Shown piece after piece: positions 45,224 to 56,511 of a stretch of 64,000 bases of DNA; the first letter of the stretch is position 1; every line of letters begins with the position of its first letter. The notes below the pieces were generated by a model. That model was given only the letters and a program-made list of their open reading frames with translations. It made no database searches and was not told the origin of the DNA. The translations under genes and the position numbers were made by a program. Source of the stretch: Vibrio sp. HA2012 (GTDB lineage: Bacteria > Pseudomonadota > Gammaproteobacteria > Enterobacterales > Vibrionaceae); NCBI RefSeq assembly GCF_002812955.1, contig NZ_PFXK01000001.1:496001-560000 (forward strand). Reading direction: 5' to 3'.

Positions 45224-46738
45224 TTACTTATTCATCTCTGCTATCTTCACCCGCCAGGTATCCGGCCCAATCTGATGAACATTTTCGCCACCGGAATCAA
45301 CAGCGACAGTGACCGGCATATCTTCAACCTCAAATTCATAGATAGCTTCCATACCCAGTTCTTCAAATGCCACTACCCGTGCTTTTTTGATGGCTTTTGA
45401 TACCAGATAAGCCGCACCACCGACAGCCATCAGATAGACTGCTTTATGTTTTTTGATCGATTCGATCGCTTCCGGCCCCCGCTCAGCCTTACCAATCATA
45501 CCGGCAAGTCCTGTTTGCCCCAGCATCATTTCCGTAAATTTATCCATTCGGGTTGAAGTAGTCGGCCCGGCAGGTCCCACAACTTCATCCCGGACAGGAT
45601 CGACCGGCCCCACATAATAAATAAACTTACCATTAAAATCGACGCCTTCCGGTAACCCCTCTCCACTTTCCAGCAGTTCCTGAACCTTTTGATGGGCCGC
45701 ATCCCGTCCGGTCAGGATCTTACCTGAAAGAAGAAGCGTCTCACCCATTTTCCACTGCTGGATCTCTTCTTTCGTGACATTATCCAGATTAACCCTCCGG
45801 GCATTATCCCCTACATCCAGAGTGATATCTGGCCAATCTTCCAACTTTGGCGGTATCAGCTCAGCGGGACCGGAGCCATCGAGTGTAAAGCTGATATGCC
45901 GGGTAGCAGCACAGTTAGGGATCATACACACAGGTTTCGAAGCCGCATGGGTAGGAGCACTCTTAATTTTCACATCCACAACGGTTGTTAAGCCCCCCAG
46001 TCCCTGAGCTCCAATACCCAGTTTATTCACCCGGTTATAGATATCCAGACGCAGTGCTTCTTCGGCGTTTTGCGGGCCTCTTTCTATCAGCTCCTGAATA
46101 TCAATATGTTCCATTAGCGTTTCTTTCGCCAACAATGCTGCTTTTTCTGCCGTACCTCCGATACCGATACCCAGTACCCCCGGTGGACACCAGCCCGCCC
46201 CCAGTGTCGGCATTATTTTTTCGACCCAGTCAGCAATATCATCAGACGGATTAAGCTTAACCATTTTGGTTTTATTCTCAGAACCACCGCCTTTTGCGGC
46301 AATCTGAACCTGAACCTGATTACCGGGAACCAAATCGATATGTACAACCGCCGGAGTATTATCCTTAGTATTGATTCTGAGCCCGGCAGGATCACTTAGT
46401 ACAGAAGCACGCAGAGGATTATCCGGGTTGGTATAGGCACGACGGACACCTTCATCGACCATTTCCTGTACCGTCATATCGGTTTCCCATTTTACGTTCA
46501 TCCCCACTTTAACAAAGCAGGTCACGATACCAGTATCCTGACATATCGGCCGATGCCCTTCTGCTGACATTTTGGAGTTAATAAGAATCTGAGCAATGGC
46601 ATTCTTTGCTGCCGGATTTTGCTCTTTATGATAAGCCTTTTCTAACGCTTTGACGAAATCGACTGGGTGATAGTAAGAGATATACTGAAGTGCATCTGCG
46701 ACACTGGAAATAAGATCCTGCTTACGTATGACGGTCAT
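45224..46738 (-). CDS. Class I fumarate hydratase (4Fe-4S, FumA/FumB type)
   Basis: The product is 504 residues. Iron-sulfur ligand regions are PICQDTGIVTCFVK, KPVCMIPNCAATRHISFTL, and the C-terminal half has GPAGPTTSTRMDKFTEMMLG and KAVYLMAVGGAAYLVSKAI. These match class I fumarases, which interconvert fumarate and malate with an oxygen-sensitive cluster in the TCA cycle or anaerobic reductive branch. ATG 46738 is chosen because a G-rich ribosome site (GGGGGCAAGGG) lies just before it. The gene is alone, divergent from pabB. Confidence 0.93.
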   Translation of the reverse strand: MTVIRKQDLISSVADALQYISYYHPVDFVKALEKAYHKEQNPAAKNAIAQILINSKMSAEGHRPICQDTGIVTCFVKVGMNVKWETDMTVQEMVDEGVRRAYTNPDNPLRASVLSDPAGLRINTKDNTPAVVHIDLVPGNQVQVQIAAKGGGSENKTKMVKLNPSDDIADWVEKIMPTLGAGWCPPGVLGIGIGGTAEKAALLAKETLMEHIDIQELIERGPQNAEEALRLDIYNRVNKLGIGAQGLGGLTTVVDVKIKSAPTHAASKPVCMIPNCAATRHISFTLDGSGPAELIPPKLEDWPDITLDVGDNARRVNLDNVTKEEIQQWKMGETLLLSGKILTGRDAAHQKVQELLESGEGLPEGVDFNGKFIYYVGPVDPVRDEVVGPAGPTTSTRMDKFTEMMLGQTGLAGMIGKAERGPEAIESIKKHKAVYLMAVGGAAYLVSKAIKKARVVAFEELGMEAIYEFEVEDMPVTVAVDSGGENVHQIGPDTWRVKIAEMNK

Positions 46739-46833
46739 TGCCCTTGCCCCCATGTAATTTATATTAAGTTCTGAAAATTATGATACTCTTAAGCGCCGTA
46801 TGGTGATTGCACTCCTTGTCACAGTTTAAGCAA

Positions 46834-48204
46834 ATGAATTACAAAACAAATCACAAGTTTTTAACTTTTAACATTAATTATCAACCTTTACTAGCCAAAC
46901 AGTTTTTTCGCTCAATTGCTCATCAACCATGGGCAATGTTGCTCCACTCGGCTTCCCGACAACACGTTGACAGCCGGTTTGATATTCTGGTAGCGGAGCC
47001 GGTCGCAACCCTGAAAACGACTGGATTAAATACAACAATCACACACGGTAATCATGTTACGGTTTCAGAACAGGATCCATTTAGTCTGCTACAGGATTGT
47101 CTGACACGATGGCTACCGGCTCTGGAGCCTGTCGCTGATATTCCCTTTTGTGGCGGGGCATTAGGTTACTTCGGTTATGATTTGGGCAGACGAGTAGAAA
47201 CGGTACCGTCTCTCGCCGAAGATGATATTCCTCTGGCTGATATGGCTGTAGGCCTGTATAACTGGGCACTGATCGTCGATCACCAGCAAGAAAAAGCGGT
47301 GCTGGTTGGTGAACAGCCGGAGCAAGCCTATCGGTGGCTGCTTGCTCAGCAGGAAAGAGCCTCGACACCTTTCTTTCTGAATTCAGACTGGCAGTCCAAC
47401 ATGACTCAGGACCACTACCGGCAAAACATATCCACAATTCATCACTATCTTCACTCCGGCGACTGTTATCAGATAAATATGACCCAACGTTTCTCAGCCA
47501 GTTATTCCGGTTCAGAATGGGAAGCATACGAAAAACTGGAACAGAGCAATCAGGCACCTTTTTCTGCCTTTATCCGTACTGATGAAGCCGCAATTTTAAG
47601 TCTTTCTCCAGAACGTTTTATCGAGCTGAAAGGCCGCAGTATTCAAACCAAACCAATCAAAGGGACACGTCCTCGTTCCACTGACAGTCAGTTAGACAAA
47701 CAGTATGCAGAAGCTCTGGCAAATGCCAGCAAAGATCAGGCCGAAAACCTGATGATTGTCGACCTGCTGCGCAACGACATCGGGCGGGTTGCCAAACCAG
47801 GCTCGGTTCAGGTTCCCAGCCTGTTTGCTATCGAAACATTTCCTGCTGTACACCATCTGGTGAGTACGGTAACGGCAACACTGGATGATCCATATGCTGC
47901 AACCGACCTGCTCAGAGCCGCTTTCCCGGGAGGTTCCATTACCGGAGCCCCCAAAGTACGAGCGATGGAAATCATCGAAGAATTAGAACCTCACCGCAGA
48001 AAAGTATACTGTGGCAGTATCGGTTATCTGAGCCGCTGTGGAAATATGGATACCAGTATAACGATCCGGACTCTGATTGCCTGTGATCAGAAATTGTATG
48101 TCTGGGCTGGCGGCGGTATTGTTGCAGACAGTCAATGGGATGATGAGTATCAGGAAACACTGGACAAACTCAGCCGGATACTACCGGTTCTGGAGAACAA
48201 GTAA
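46834..48204 (+). CDS. pabB: Aminodeoxychorismate synthase component I (PabB)
   Basis: The product is 456 residues. The N-terminal domain has HQPWAMLLHSASRQHVDSRF and DILVAEPVATL as in E. coli PabB. The chorismate-binding domain shows CYQINMTQRFSASYSGSEWE, SPERFIELKGRSIQTKPIKG, AENLMIVDLLRNDIGRVAKP and FPGGSITGAPKVRAMEIIEE. The PIKGT Lys signature is that of ADC synthase rather than anthranilate synthase. It makes aminodeoxychorismate for folate with PabA. ATG 46834 is chosen; a TTG 27 nt earlier is in frame. The nudix gene follows 2 bp after the stop, so they form an operon. Confidence 0.94.
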   Translation: MNYKTNHKFLTFNINYQPLLAKQFFRSIAHQPWAMLLHSASRQHVDSRFDILVAEPVATLKTTGLNTTITHGNHVTVSEQDPFSLLQDCLTRWLPALEPVADIPFCGGALGYFGYDLGRRVETVPSLAEDDIPLADMAVGLYNWALIVDHQQEKAVLVGEQPEQAYRWLLAQQERASTPFFLNSDWQSNMTQDHYRQNISTIHHYLHSGDCYQINMTQRFSASYSGSEWEAYEKLEQSNQAPFSAFIRTDEAAILSLSPERFIELKGRSIQTKPIKGTRPRSTDSQLDKQYAEALANASKDQAENLMIVDLLRNDIGRVAKPGSVQVPSLFAIETFPAVHHLVSTVTATLDDPYAATDLLRAAFPGGSITGAPKVRAMEIIEELEPHRRKVYCGSIGYLSRCGNMDTSITIRTLIACDQKLYVWAGGGIVADSQWDDEYQETLDKLSRILPVLENK

Positions 48205-48206
48205 CG

Positions 48207-48797
48207 ATGGATAAATCTCAGCTATTGCGTAATTTCAGTCTGCACCTTCCGGAGCATTACCACAACGAAGGTCTCAAACGCTGTGCCGGTATCGACAAGA
48301 GAACGTTGCGCAGAGCCGGGGTTATGATTGGCTGTGTAGAAAGAGAACACGGGCTGAATGTTATCCTTATTCACCGGGCGGCTCATCTGAAACACCATCC
48401 CGGACAGGTCGCTTTTCCGGGAGGAAAGCACGAAGAATATGACCCGTCACTCATCGGCACCGCCATCCGGGAAGTCGAAGAAGAGATCGGCATTCCGGAA
48501 GAGAAAATACAAGTGTTAGGTACTCTGCCCGAGCTGATCACGATCAGCCGTTTTCTGGTCACACCGGTCGTCGCTCTCATCAGTCCAGACTACCAGACTG
48601 TTGTAGATAAAAATGAAGTCGCTTCTGTTTTCGAAGTCCCGGCAGAATATCTGTTTGATATCCGGCAGTTATACAGCCAGATTTTCCATCTGAGAGACAG
48701 CAGCCACCGGGTTTTTGCCATCCCTTACCGGGAACACTTCATCTGGGGAGTAACCGCTCAGATTATTCAGGCACTACAAGTACAATTGAGAGATTAA
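48207..48797 (+). CDS. CoA pyrophosphatase, Nudix family (NudL/YeaB-like)
   Basis: The product is 196 residues. The Nudix box GX5EX7REUXEEXGU is seen as GGKHEEYDPSLIGTAIREVE followed by EEIGI. Preceding it is LIHRAAHLKHHPGQVAFPGG, the CoA pyrophosphatase signature. The family hydrolyses CoA to 3',5'-ADP and phosphopantetheine. It starts 2 bp after pabB, the same order as E. coli pabB-nudL, supporting the call. Confidence 0.92.
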   Translation: MDKSQLLRNFSLHLPEHYHNEGLKRCAGIDKRTLRRAGVMIGCVEREHGLNVILIHRAAHLKHHPGQVAFPGGKHEEYDPSLIGTAIREVEEEIGIPEEKIQVLGTLPELITISRFLVTPVVALISPDYQTVVDKNEVASVFEVPAEYLFDIRQLYSQIFHLRDSSHRVFAIPYREHFIWGVTAQIIQALQVQLRD

Positions 48798-48801
48798 CGC
48801 C

Positions 48802-49857
48802 TCACCCCCATATCATATCAGCATCATCTTCCCTTTGATCCCAGAGCGTTTTAATCGCCTCGATCTCTTCCCGGATAGAAAAAAAGGCATCGACCAGCCG
48901 GGGGTCAAAATGCGTTCCGGAACATTCCCGTATCGTTTCAAACGACAGATTAAAAGACCAGGGTTTCTTATATGGCCGCTGGGTCGAAAGCGCATCGAAC
49001 ACATCCGCTATTGCGACAATTCTCGCAGACTCAGGAATAGCATCACCTTTAAGTCCCATCGGATAACCACTTCCGTCCCACCACTCATGATGATACCGTG
49101 CAACTTCAGCAGCAAGACAGAACAACGGACTATTACTGCGGCTCAGGATCCGGTAGCCAATCTCTGCATGACTTTTCATGATCTCCCATTCAGACTCCGT
49201 CAGCCTGCGCGGAGCCTTAAGAATAGAGTCGGATATACCGATCTTTCCGGTATCATGCATTGGTGCAGCCAGTTCCAGCAATTTAGCTTTATCCACATGC
49301 CAATTAACCGCCCGGGCCAATGCACCCGCATAAGCCGCCATACGCCAGATATGTACCCCGGTATCCGTATCATTATAATGACCGGCATCCCCCAGCATAA
49401 AAATAGCCGAACGTTGTGCCTCCATCAGTTCGCGGGTTCTCTGTATGACTTCCTGTTCACATGCCCGGCGCTTATCAGCCATAGCCAGATGGTTACGAAC
49501 TCTGGCTTTTACGATTGCTGCATTAACCGGTTTGGTAATGTAATCGGCAGCCCCAAGCTCCAATCCCATCGCTTCATCTTCCGTTTCCGTCATCGCTGTA
49601 ACAAAAATAATCGGTATATGCACCGTTTCTTCGCTGGATTTCAGATGCCGGCACACCTCATACCCATCCATACCCGGCATCATTACATCCAGAAGAATTA
49701 AATCCGGTTTTCCCTTTTCTACAATTTTCAGGGCAAGCTGTCCGCTGGTCGCTATTTTTATTCTGTAGTCATGTCTTAAAATACCTTTAAGAACGTCAAT
49801 ATTTTCCGGAGTATCATCAACAATCAGTATGGTTTGTGGATCTATGTCGTTCTGCAT
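48802..49857 (-). CDS. Response regulator with HD-GYP c-di-GMP phosphodiesterase domain
   Basis: The product is 351 residues. The receiver domain (about 8-125) has [19 protein letters not shown], phosphoacceptor Asp in [16 protein letters not shown] and [12 protein letters not shown]. The HD-GYP domain (about 150-340) has MHDTGKIGI (HD pair), LSRSNSPLF, and [16 protein letters not shown], with the GYP signature intact. It should degrade c-di-GMP. ATG 49857 has GGGGTG 6 nt upstream, overlapping the stop of the hybrid kinase gene before it, so the two form a two-component unit. A GTG 9 nt earlier is also in frame. Confidence 0.93.
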   Translation of the reverse strand: MQNDIDPQTILIVDDTPENIDVLKGILRHDYRIKIATSGQLALKIVEKGKPDLILLDVMMPGMDGYEVCRHLKSSEETVHIPIIFVTAMTETEDEAMGLELGAADYITKPVNAAIVKARVRNHLAMADKRRACEQEVIQRTRELMEAQRSAIFMLGDAGHYNDTDTGVHIWRMAAYAGALARAVNWHVDKAKLLELAAPMHDTGKIGISDSILKAPRRLTESEWEIMKSHAEIGYRILSRSNSPLFCLAAEVARYHHEWWDGSGYPMGLKGDAIPESARIVAIADVFDALSTQRPYKKPWSFNLSFETIRECSGTHFDPRLVDAFFSIREEIEAIKTLWDQREDDADMIWG

Positions 49858-49862
49858 TATTT

Positions 49863-52800
49863 TCACCCCAGTTTATCCAGTATGCCCAGCGCCTTTTCAA
49901 AGTCATACTGTTCGATAGCGGTTAACGCAATCTGGCACGGTTCTCTGACCTCTGTCGGAATATTCATCTTCAGTAGCCGATTAATCAGCTCTTCAGACTC
50001 TCCGTCAAAATCTGCCAGTTTTTGTTTCAACTCGAAAAGAATCTCTGCATATTCACTCTGTTCATTTTCAGCTTCAGCTACAGGAGGAATGGCTAACCGA
50101 GAAATCTCGTCAACCACAAGTGCAAACCGCTCTTCAAGCTCGGCTAATGTTTTCGCGGTATCCGGTAGCTCTGAATGGGTTTCCTGCTCCTGTCTTAGCT
50201 GCATTTCACTCATTTTTGCCCGCTCATGCAGCGTCATTGCCCCAATCGTTGCAGAGATCCCTTTCAACGTATGAGCCGCCTGCACGGCACTGACCCAGTC
50301 TTTCCGTCCCCGGGCGGTCTTAATGTCATTAAGTATGCCAGCTTCATTTTCAGCGAAACGTTTCAGCAGTTGCAGATAGCTCTCCTTATCCAGTCCCAGC
50401 CGTTTCATCGCCAATGCGGTATTCAGTGTTTTGAAGTCGTCCTCATCTGCCTGCCGTTCCGGTTCTGTTTCCTTGACCGGCTCCTCATTCGATCCAGAAA
50501 CCATTCCCTCGTCACTTGTCCAGAATATTAATGTACTCAGAAATTTTTCTACGTTGATTGGTTTAACAATATGGTCATTCATACCGCAACGATACATCTC
50601 ATCCACTTCTTCACGCATCGCACTGGCAGTCATTGCAATAACAGGCACCGATCCAAATACCTCATTCTGGCGAATAAGTTTTGTTGCTGTGTATCCATCC
50701 ATAACCGGCATCTGACAATCCATAAGAACAAGATCAAAGGGATAGCTATTTAATAGCTCCAGCGCAACCTGACCATTCTCGGCCAGCATAATATCCAACC
50801 CGTAGTTGTCCATTAATCCAACCGCAACTTCCTGATTAAATTTATTATCCTCTACCAGTAAGACCCTTTTCCCTCTCAGCTTTCCTGCTGCGTCCTGAAC
50901 CGTTTCCTGAGTCCTGTCATTCTGAGCATTTTTCCGTTTTTCCGGACACTGAAAACATGCCGTAAAGTAGAAAATACTGCCTTTATTCAATTGGCTTTCT
51001 ACCCATATTTTCCCATCCATCATGGAAACCAGCTCACGACTGATGGACAGTCCAAGACCTGAGCCTCCGTACTTCCGGGTTGTTGATGCATCCGCCTGAC
51101 TAAAAGGCAAAAACAGTTTCTCCTGCTGAGACTCAGACATACCAATACCGGTATCTTCAACAGAAAAAAGCAGTTCAATGTCAGGACGATGCCGGGATAA
51201 AACAGAAACCGATACCGTAATCCCACCATGTTCGGTAAACTTAACCGCATTGCCACACAAATTGACCAGAATCTGATTCAGCCGCATTGCATCACCAATA
51301 AGCAGAGCCGGTATCGCCGGATCCAGGTCATAGCTCAAATCGAGTCCTTTCTCTTTAATGCTGATATTAATGATTGAAGACAAATCATCGAACACACTTT
51401 TAAACCAGAACTCTGACTTTTCAATCTCCAGTTTACCGGCTTCGACTTTGGACAGATCCAAGATATCGTTAATAACCCGTAGCAACAGCTCCGCTGAATG
51501 ATGAATTTTTTCCACATAATTTTTCTGCGCTTCGGAAAGGTCTGTCTGTAACGCCAGATGAGACATCCCGATAATGACATTCATCGGTGTACGGATTTCA
51601 TGGCTCATATTGGCGAGAAAACGGCTTTTGGCTTTGCTGGCCTCTTCGGCCTGCCGCTTGGCCGTTTTCAGATTTCGCACCGCCTCTTTACGCAAAGAAA
51701 TATCTTGAAATACAGAGACATAACCATCGCCGCCATTAGCAAGCGTAATAGGGACAGCATTAACTGATACAGGAAAAGCCTGATTGTTTTTATTAAAAAA
51801 CCACTGGTTATCAGAGGTATAATCTTTTTGCTCTCTGATACTGACCAGAATAGGGCAATTCTGCTCATTCAACTTATCACCAGCATCATCGTGATGATGA
51901 ATAAGAGCATGAATATCTTTGCCTATGATCTCTTGTTCTGTATATCCCAGCAGTTCAAGCCCTTTCCGGTTGATAAAGGTACATATTCCCTGCCCATCAA
52001 CAGCATAGACCCCTTCCCCCATGGTATTAGTCAGACTCAGCAGAAAATGATGATGTTTCTGAATCGCATCTTCCATCTCCTTTCTTTTGGTAATCTCCGT
52101 CCGGATAGCAAAAAAACGGAAAGGTTTTCCTTTTTCATCAAGCAAAGGAACGACGGTAGCAGCAAACCAGTTATTTGTACCAAACCTTGAACGATTTTTT
52201 ATTTCTCCTTCCCAGACATTTCCGGCTGTAATGGTTTTCCAGAGGTCCGAAAAAAATGCCGCATCATGCTCATCCGATTTTAATATACGGTGATTTTTCC
52301 CTATCAGTTCTTCACGTGTATATCCGGAAATATCACAAAATTTATCGTTGGCATACACAATATTACCATTGACATCCGTCGCACTGACAATGGCGTGCTG
52401 ATCAAGAGCAAAGGTCTGAAATTCAAGATCTCTGGCCATTTTTTGTAGTCGCTCCTGAGAGCGTTCAACCTGACGCAGAATAAAGTAACCGATAAAAATA
52501 ACGGCAAGTATGACGAAAACGGAAAAGATAAGCTGAAGCGTCTGATAATAGTGCCTGTGCTCTTCAATATTGGCTTCCAGCTCATGCACTTTCGCATGGC
52601 TGCGCTGCAGCATATTATCAGCCACAGCCACAGGGCGTTCAAAAGACTGAGGAAGTGTATTCAGATAAGATTTTATCCGGTTAATCGTCTGCATATATTC
52701 CAGCGAATTACCCGCACTTTTGTAGGTCTCACGTTCTTTGAGCATCTGGAGCAAATCATCGGATTCACGTCGCATCTGAACCAGCCAGGGGGACAGTTCT

Positions 52801-53243
52801 ATGACCTTCCGGACAAAATCTTCCTTGCCCGGCTGAATTTGATAAACATTGACATTATGCAGGCCATTCTGGCGAATATATTCCAGATGAATATCAGCCT
52901 CAACAGCCCCCCCTTTCTCAAAAAGGGTCAGAAGTGATTCCAGATGTTCTATATTGGCATGCAACCCTTTATATATGGCTTCCTGATCCGAAATAGCAGA
53001 TGTCGTCGCCATCTGATAAAAAGAAGATTCCATCTGTTTAAGATCTAATACAATCAGTTCACCTATATTCAGTCGTGCTTTCTGACTGGTGACTTGCTCA
53101 TTGAGCTCATCATTCATATGGCTGAATACCGTGTAGATAATAAAAATCAACAGAAACCCGAGCAATGACAGCCCGGTTTGCAGGTAGATCCAGAGCGGGG
53201 ACAGATCTTTCTTATACAACGCAAGGTTCACAGAAATCTCCAT
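49863..53243 (-). CDS. Hybrid sensor histidine kinase (DAHL-like sensor, PAS-PAS-HisKA-HATPase-REC-HPt)
   Basis: The product is 1126 residues. Order: TM1 (about 16-40), a helical periplasmic sensor of about 200 residues, TM2 (about 245-265), two PAS domains ([40 protein letters not shown]), HisKA with [17 protein letters not shown] (His near 548), and HATPase ([33 protein letters not shown]). A receiver follows ([11 protein letters not shown], Asp near 839), then an HPt domain ([19 protein letters not shown], His near 990) and an acidic C-terminal tail. The downstream HD-GYP regulator is its likely phosphorelay target. The signal is unknown. Confidence 0.94.
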   Translation of the reverse strand: MEISVNLALYKKDLSPLWIYLQTGLSLLGFLLIFIIYTVFSHMNDELNEQVTSQKARLNIGELIVLDLKQMESSFYQMATTSAISDQEAIYKGLHANIEHLESLLTLFEKGGAVEADIHLEYIRQNGLHNVNVYQIQPGKEDFVRKVIELSPWLVQMRRESDDLLQMLKERETYKSAGNSLEYMQTINRIKSYLNTLPQSFERPVAVADNMLQRSHAKVHELEANIEEHRHYYQTLQLIFSVFVILAVIFIGYFILRQVERSQERLQKMARDLEFQTFALDQHAIVSATDVNGNIVYANDKFCDISGYTREELIGKNHRILKSDEHDAAFFSDLWKTITAGNVWEGEIKNRSRFGTNNWFAATVVPLLDEKGKPFRFFAIRTEITKRKEMEDAIQKHHHFLLSLTNTMGEGVYAVDGQGICTFINRKGLELLGYTEQEIIGKDIHALIHHHDDAGDKLNEQNCPILVSIREQKDYTSDNQWFFNKNNQAFPVSVNAVPITLANGGDGYVSVFQDISLRKEAVRNLKTAKRQAEEASKAKSRFLANMSHEIRTPMNVIIGMSHLALQTDLSEAQKNYVEKIHHSAELLLRVINDILDLSKVEAGKLEIEKSEFWFKSVFDDLSSIINISIKEKGLDLSYDLDPAIPALLIGDAMRLNQILVNLCGNAVKFTEHGGITVSVSVLSRHRPDIELLFSVEDTGIGMSESQQEKLFLPFSQADASTTRKYGGSGLGLSISRELVSMMDGKIWVESQLNKGSIFYFTACFQCPEKRKNAQNDRTQETVQDAAGKLRGKRVLLVEDNKFNQEVAVGLMDNYGLDIMLAENGQVALELLNSYPFDLVLMDCQMPVMDGYTATKLIRQNEVFGSVPVIAMTASAMREEVDEMYRCGMNDHIVKPINVEKFLSTLIFWTSDEGMVSGSNEEPVKETEPERQADEDDFKTLNTALAMKRLGLDKESYLQLLKRFAENEAGILNDIKTARGRKDWVSAVQAAHTLKGISATIGAMTLHERAKMSEMQLRQEQETHSELPDTAKTLAELEERFALVVDEISRLAIPPVAEAENEQSEYAEILFELKQKLADFDGESEELINRLLKMNIPTEVREPCQIALTAIEQYDFEKALGILDKLG

Positions 53244-53493
53244 CTTATTGACCTTTATTAAACATAATTAACCAACTGATACATACAGTCAACAAAAGCA
53301 CCACATGGCAGATTCAAAACGTGCATTCAGTAAAAGAAATGTCTACTTTTGCACCATATTGAACCCGGTTTTCAGTAAATTACCTGAATTTATTCCCATA
53401 ATGGCCAATAAAGGTTGAAGCGATTCCTATCACAGGTAATATGTCTTGCTGGATAAAAAATTCTGATTTGTTTTAACGGAGAATATATCAAAC

Positions 53494-54894
53494 ATGACTT
53501 ACGCGCCTGTAAAAGACGTTCTCAGTGGAAAACTGGCTGTTGACAGTGAAATAACTGTCCGGGGCTGGATCCGCTCACGTCGTGATTCCAAAGCCGGGAT
53601 CTCTTTCCTTGCCATTTATGACGGCTCTTGTTTCGACCCGATTCAGGCCGTGGTCCCGAATAATCTGAATAATTACAATGACGAAGTACTGAAACTGACA
53701 ACCGGCTGCTCAGTTGAAGTAACAGGGACGGTTGTTGCATCTCCGGCACAAGGTCAGGATTTTGAACTGGCAGCGACAGCAGTAAACATTATTGGCTGGG
53801 TGGAAGATGCCGATACTTATCCAATGGCTAAAACTCGTCATTCCATCGAATATCTGCGTGAAGTCGCACACCTTCGCCCTCGCACTAATGTAATCGGTGC
53901 TGTAGCCCGTGTGCGTAACTGCCTGTCTCAGGCTATCCACCGCTTCTACCACGAGCAGGGATTTTTCTGGATGTCAGCCCCGCTAATCACCGCCTCTGAC
54001 TGTGAAGGTGCCGGTGAAATGTTCCGCGTATCAACTCTGGATATGGCTAATCTGCCACATACAGAACAGGGGGATATTGATTTCAATGAAGACTTCTTCG
54101 GCAAAGAAACCTTCCTGACGGTATCCGGTCAGTTGAATGCCGAAGCTTATGCCTGTGCTCTGAGTAAAGTGTATACTTTCGGTCCGACATTCCGCGCTGA
54201 AAACTCCAACACCAGCCGCCATCTGGCAGAATTCTGGATGGTTGAGCCGGAAGTTGCCTTTGCTGATCTGGATGATGTTGCAGGTCTCGCAGAAGCAATG
54301 CTTAAATATGTATTTAAAGCAGTACTGGAAGAACGTCGCGATGATCTGGAGTTCTTCGCTCAACGTATCAATAAAGAAGCCATTACCCGCCTTGAAGCTT
54401 TCGTCGATTCGGACTTTGCACAAGTAGACTATACCGATGCCATCCAGATCCTGATTGATTCTGGTAAAGAGTTCGAATTCCCGGTTGAATGGGGTATTGA
54501 TATGTCTTCAGAGCACGAACGCTATCTGGCGGAAGAACACTTTAAAGCTCCGGTTATCGTGAAAAACTATCCAAAAGACATCAAAGCCTTCTATATGCGT
54601 ATGAATGACGACGGCAAAACAGTAGCGGCAATGGATGTTCTGGCACCGGGCATCGGTGAAATTATCGGTGGCTCTCAGCGTGAAGAACGTCTGGATATTC
54701 TGGACAAACGCATGATCGAAATGGGTATCGATCCGGAACATATGAACTGGTATCGTGATCTGCGTCGTTACGGCACGGTTCCTCACGCCGGTTTCGGCCT
54801 TGGTTTCGAGCGTCTTGTCTCTTATGTAACCGGTATGGCGAACGTACGTGACGTTATTCCTTTCCCTCGGACACCTCGCAGCGCAAACTTCTGA
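53494..54894 (+). CDS. asnS: Asparaginyl-tRNA synthetase
   Basis: The product is 466 residues. The N-terminal OB fold (about 1-115, [20 protein letters not shown]) precedes the class II catalytic core. Motif 2 is [20 protein letters not shown] and motif 3 is [16 protein letters not shown], followed by [17 protein letters not shown] at the C-terminus, characteristic of AsnRS. It charges tRNA-Asn with asparagine. GGAG lies about 12 nt before the ATG. The 250 bp upstream hold its promoter region and no gene. A strong terminator follows. Confidence 0.97.
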   Translation: MTYAPVKDVLSGKLAVDSEITVRGWIRSRRDSKAGISFLAIYDGSCFDPIQAVVPNNLNNYNDEVLKLTTGCSVEVTGTVVASPAQGQDFELAATAVNIIGWVEDADTYPMAKTRHSIEYLREVAHLRPRTNVIGAVARVRNCLSQAIHRFYHEQGFFWMSAPLITASDCEGAGEMFRVSTLDMANLPHTEQGDIDFNEDFFGKETFLTVSGQLNAEAYACALSKVYTFGPTFRAENSNTSRHLAEFWMVEPEVAFADLDDVAGLAEAMLKYVFKAVLEERRDDLEFFAQRINKEAITRLEAFVDSDFAQVDYTDAIQILIDSGKEFEFPVEWGIDMSSEHERYLAEEHFKAPVIVKNYPKDIKAFYMRMNDDGKTVAAMDVLAPGIGEIIGGSQREERLDILDKRMIEMGIDPEHMNWYRDLRRYGTVPHAGFGLGFERLVSYVTGMANVRDVIPFPRTPRSANF

Positions 54895-54911
54895 TCAGAA
54901 TACAGACAGAC

Positions 54912-54939
54912 AAAAACCGCCTTTCTTAAGGCGGTTTTT
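54912..54939 (+). terminator. Rho-independent terminator of asnS
   Basis: AAAAACCGCCTT and its perfect complement form a 12-bp stem with loop TCTT and a T run, 17 bp after the stop. Confidence 0.95.
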
Positions 54940-55171
54940 CTTCAAATCCCTATCGTAAAATCCGCTCCTCTGCCCCGCAGATTTTTCTCAGTTATCCTCT
55001 GTTTAAAAACCGTTTTTCAGTCAGAATGACCTTAGTAAAATCATCACCAAACTGAAAAAATGACTGTAATCTATTTTTTTTCTGTTTCTCTGTATTATCT
55101 GTTGTCACAATACAGCCATAAAGGTATAACTATGGGCGTTTACCAACCCCTTATCAACATGGACGGAGATT

Positions 55172-56362
55172 ATGTTTGAAAAAGTCGCTGCGGCACCGGC
55201 AGACCCCATTCTTGGCCTAACTGAAGAATTTAAAAAAGACCCTCGCACTGAAAAGATCAACCTGGGCGTAGGTATTTATAAGAATGAGAGCGGTGAAACT
55301 CCTATTCTTGCTACCGTAAAAAAGGCAGAAGCTGCGCTGCTTGAAGACGAAAAAACAAAATCTTATCTGACCATTGAAGGAACCGCAGAATACGGGCTGG
55401 CAGTACAAAAGCTGCTGTTCGGTGCTGATTCCGACATTGTTTCCCAAAAAAGAGCAAAAACTGCTCAGGCTCCCGGAGGAACAGGTGCGCTTCGTGTCGC
55501 CGGAGAATTTATCCGCCGTCAACTGAATGCTCCTCGTATCTGGATAAGTAATCCAACCTGGGCAAACCACAACGGTGTCTTCACAGCAGCCGGACTGGAA
55601 ACCGTGCAATACAGCTACTACGATGCAGAAAGCAGAGACAAAGATTTTCCGGCAATGCTGGCAGATCTGGAAAAAGCAGAAGCCGGAGATGTGATTCTTT
55701 TCCATGGTTGCTGCCATAACCCGACAGGCATTGACCCAACGACTGAAGAGTGGGAAATACTGGCAAAATTATGTGCCGATAAACAACTTCTGCCCCTGTT
55801 TGATTTTGCCTATCAGGGATTTGCCAAAGGCGTGGAAGAAGATGCCGCCGGTCTGCGGATCTTCACCCGTTTTAATACAGAGATTCTGGTCGCCAGCTCT
55901 TTTTCAAAAAACTTTGGTCTGTACAATGAACGTGTTGGTGCTTTTACTCTGGTAGCAGAGAAAGAAGATATCGCTACACAGGCATTCTCTCAGATTAAGA
56001 CCATTATCCGTTCTATCTACTCCAATCCTCCGGCACACGGAGCTGCCGTTGTTACTTATATTTTGAACACGCCGTCACTGCGTGAAGAGTGGGAACAAGA
56101 AGTCACTGAAATGCGAGACCGTATTCAGGAAATGCGTGAGCTGTTTGTGACCACATTAAAAGAACTCGGCGTAGCAAACGACTTTAGTTTTATTGAACGT
56201 CAGAATGGTATGTTCTCATTCTCCGGACTCAGTAAAGAACAAGTTGCGCAACTGAAAAAGGAGTTTGGTATCTACATTGTAGGTTCTGGCCGCATCAGTG
56301 TCGCTGGTATGACCAAAGCAAATATGCTGCCTCTGTGTAAAGGTATTGCTGCTGTTCTGTAA
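55172..56362 (+). CDS. aspC: Aspartate/aromatic aminotransferase (AspC/TyrB family)
   Basis: The product is 396 residues, a class I PLP aminotransferase. Visible are [93 protein letters not shown] and the PLP-Lys region [20 protein letters not shown]. Length and motifs match AspC, which interconverts aspartate and oxaloacetate; TyrB-type aromatic activity cannot be excluded. GGAG lies 3 nt before ATT-ATG. No TyrR box was seen upstream. Confidence 0.93.
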   Translation: MFEKVAAAPADPILGLTEEFKKDPRTEKINLGVGIYKNESGETPILATVKKAEAALLEDEKTKSYLTIEGTAEYGLAVQKLLFGADSDIVSQKRAKTAQAPGGTGALRVAGEFIRRQLNAPRIWISNPTWANHNGVFTAAGLETVQYSYYDAESRDKDFPAMLADLEKAEAGDVILFHGCCHNPTGIDPTTEEWEILAKLCADKQLLPLFDFAYQGFAKGVEEDAAGLRIFTRFNTEILVASSFSKNFGLYNERVGAFTLVAEKEDIATQAFSQIKTIIRSIYSNPPAHGAAVVTYILNTPSLREEWEQEVTEMRDRIQEMRELFVTTLKELGVANDFSFIERQNGMFSFSGLSKEQVAQLKKEFGIYIVGSGRISVAGMTKANMLPLCKGIAAVL

Positions 56363-56385
56363 CTTATACGGCGATTTCAATCTGT

Positions 56386-56417
56386 AAGGGCTGAACACTT
56401 GTGTTCAGCCTTTTTTT
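56386..56417 (+). terminator. Rho-independent terminator of aspC
   Basis: GGCTGAACAC pairs with GTGTTCAGCC around TT, followed by seven T. Confidence 0.95.
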
Positions 56418-56511
56418 ATCCATCGCTATCCTTCTTAGTATTAAAACCCCGCTTAGTATTAACCCGTCTTCAATGTTACGATAGTTCTACCGGAAACAGC
56501 AGGAACCCACA

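Noticed and set aside
48835..49701. A 288-codon open frame on the plus strand.
   Set aside because: It lies wholly antisense to the well-supported HD-GYP gene, has odd Arg/His/Cys-rich composition and no domain. It is a shadow of the real gene.
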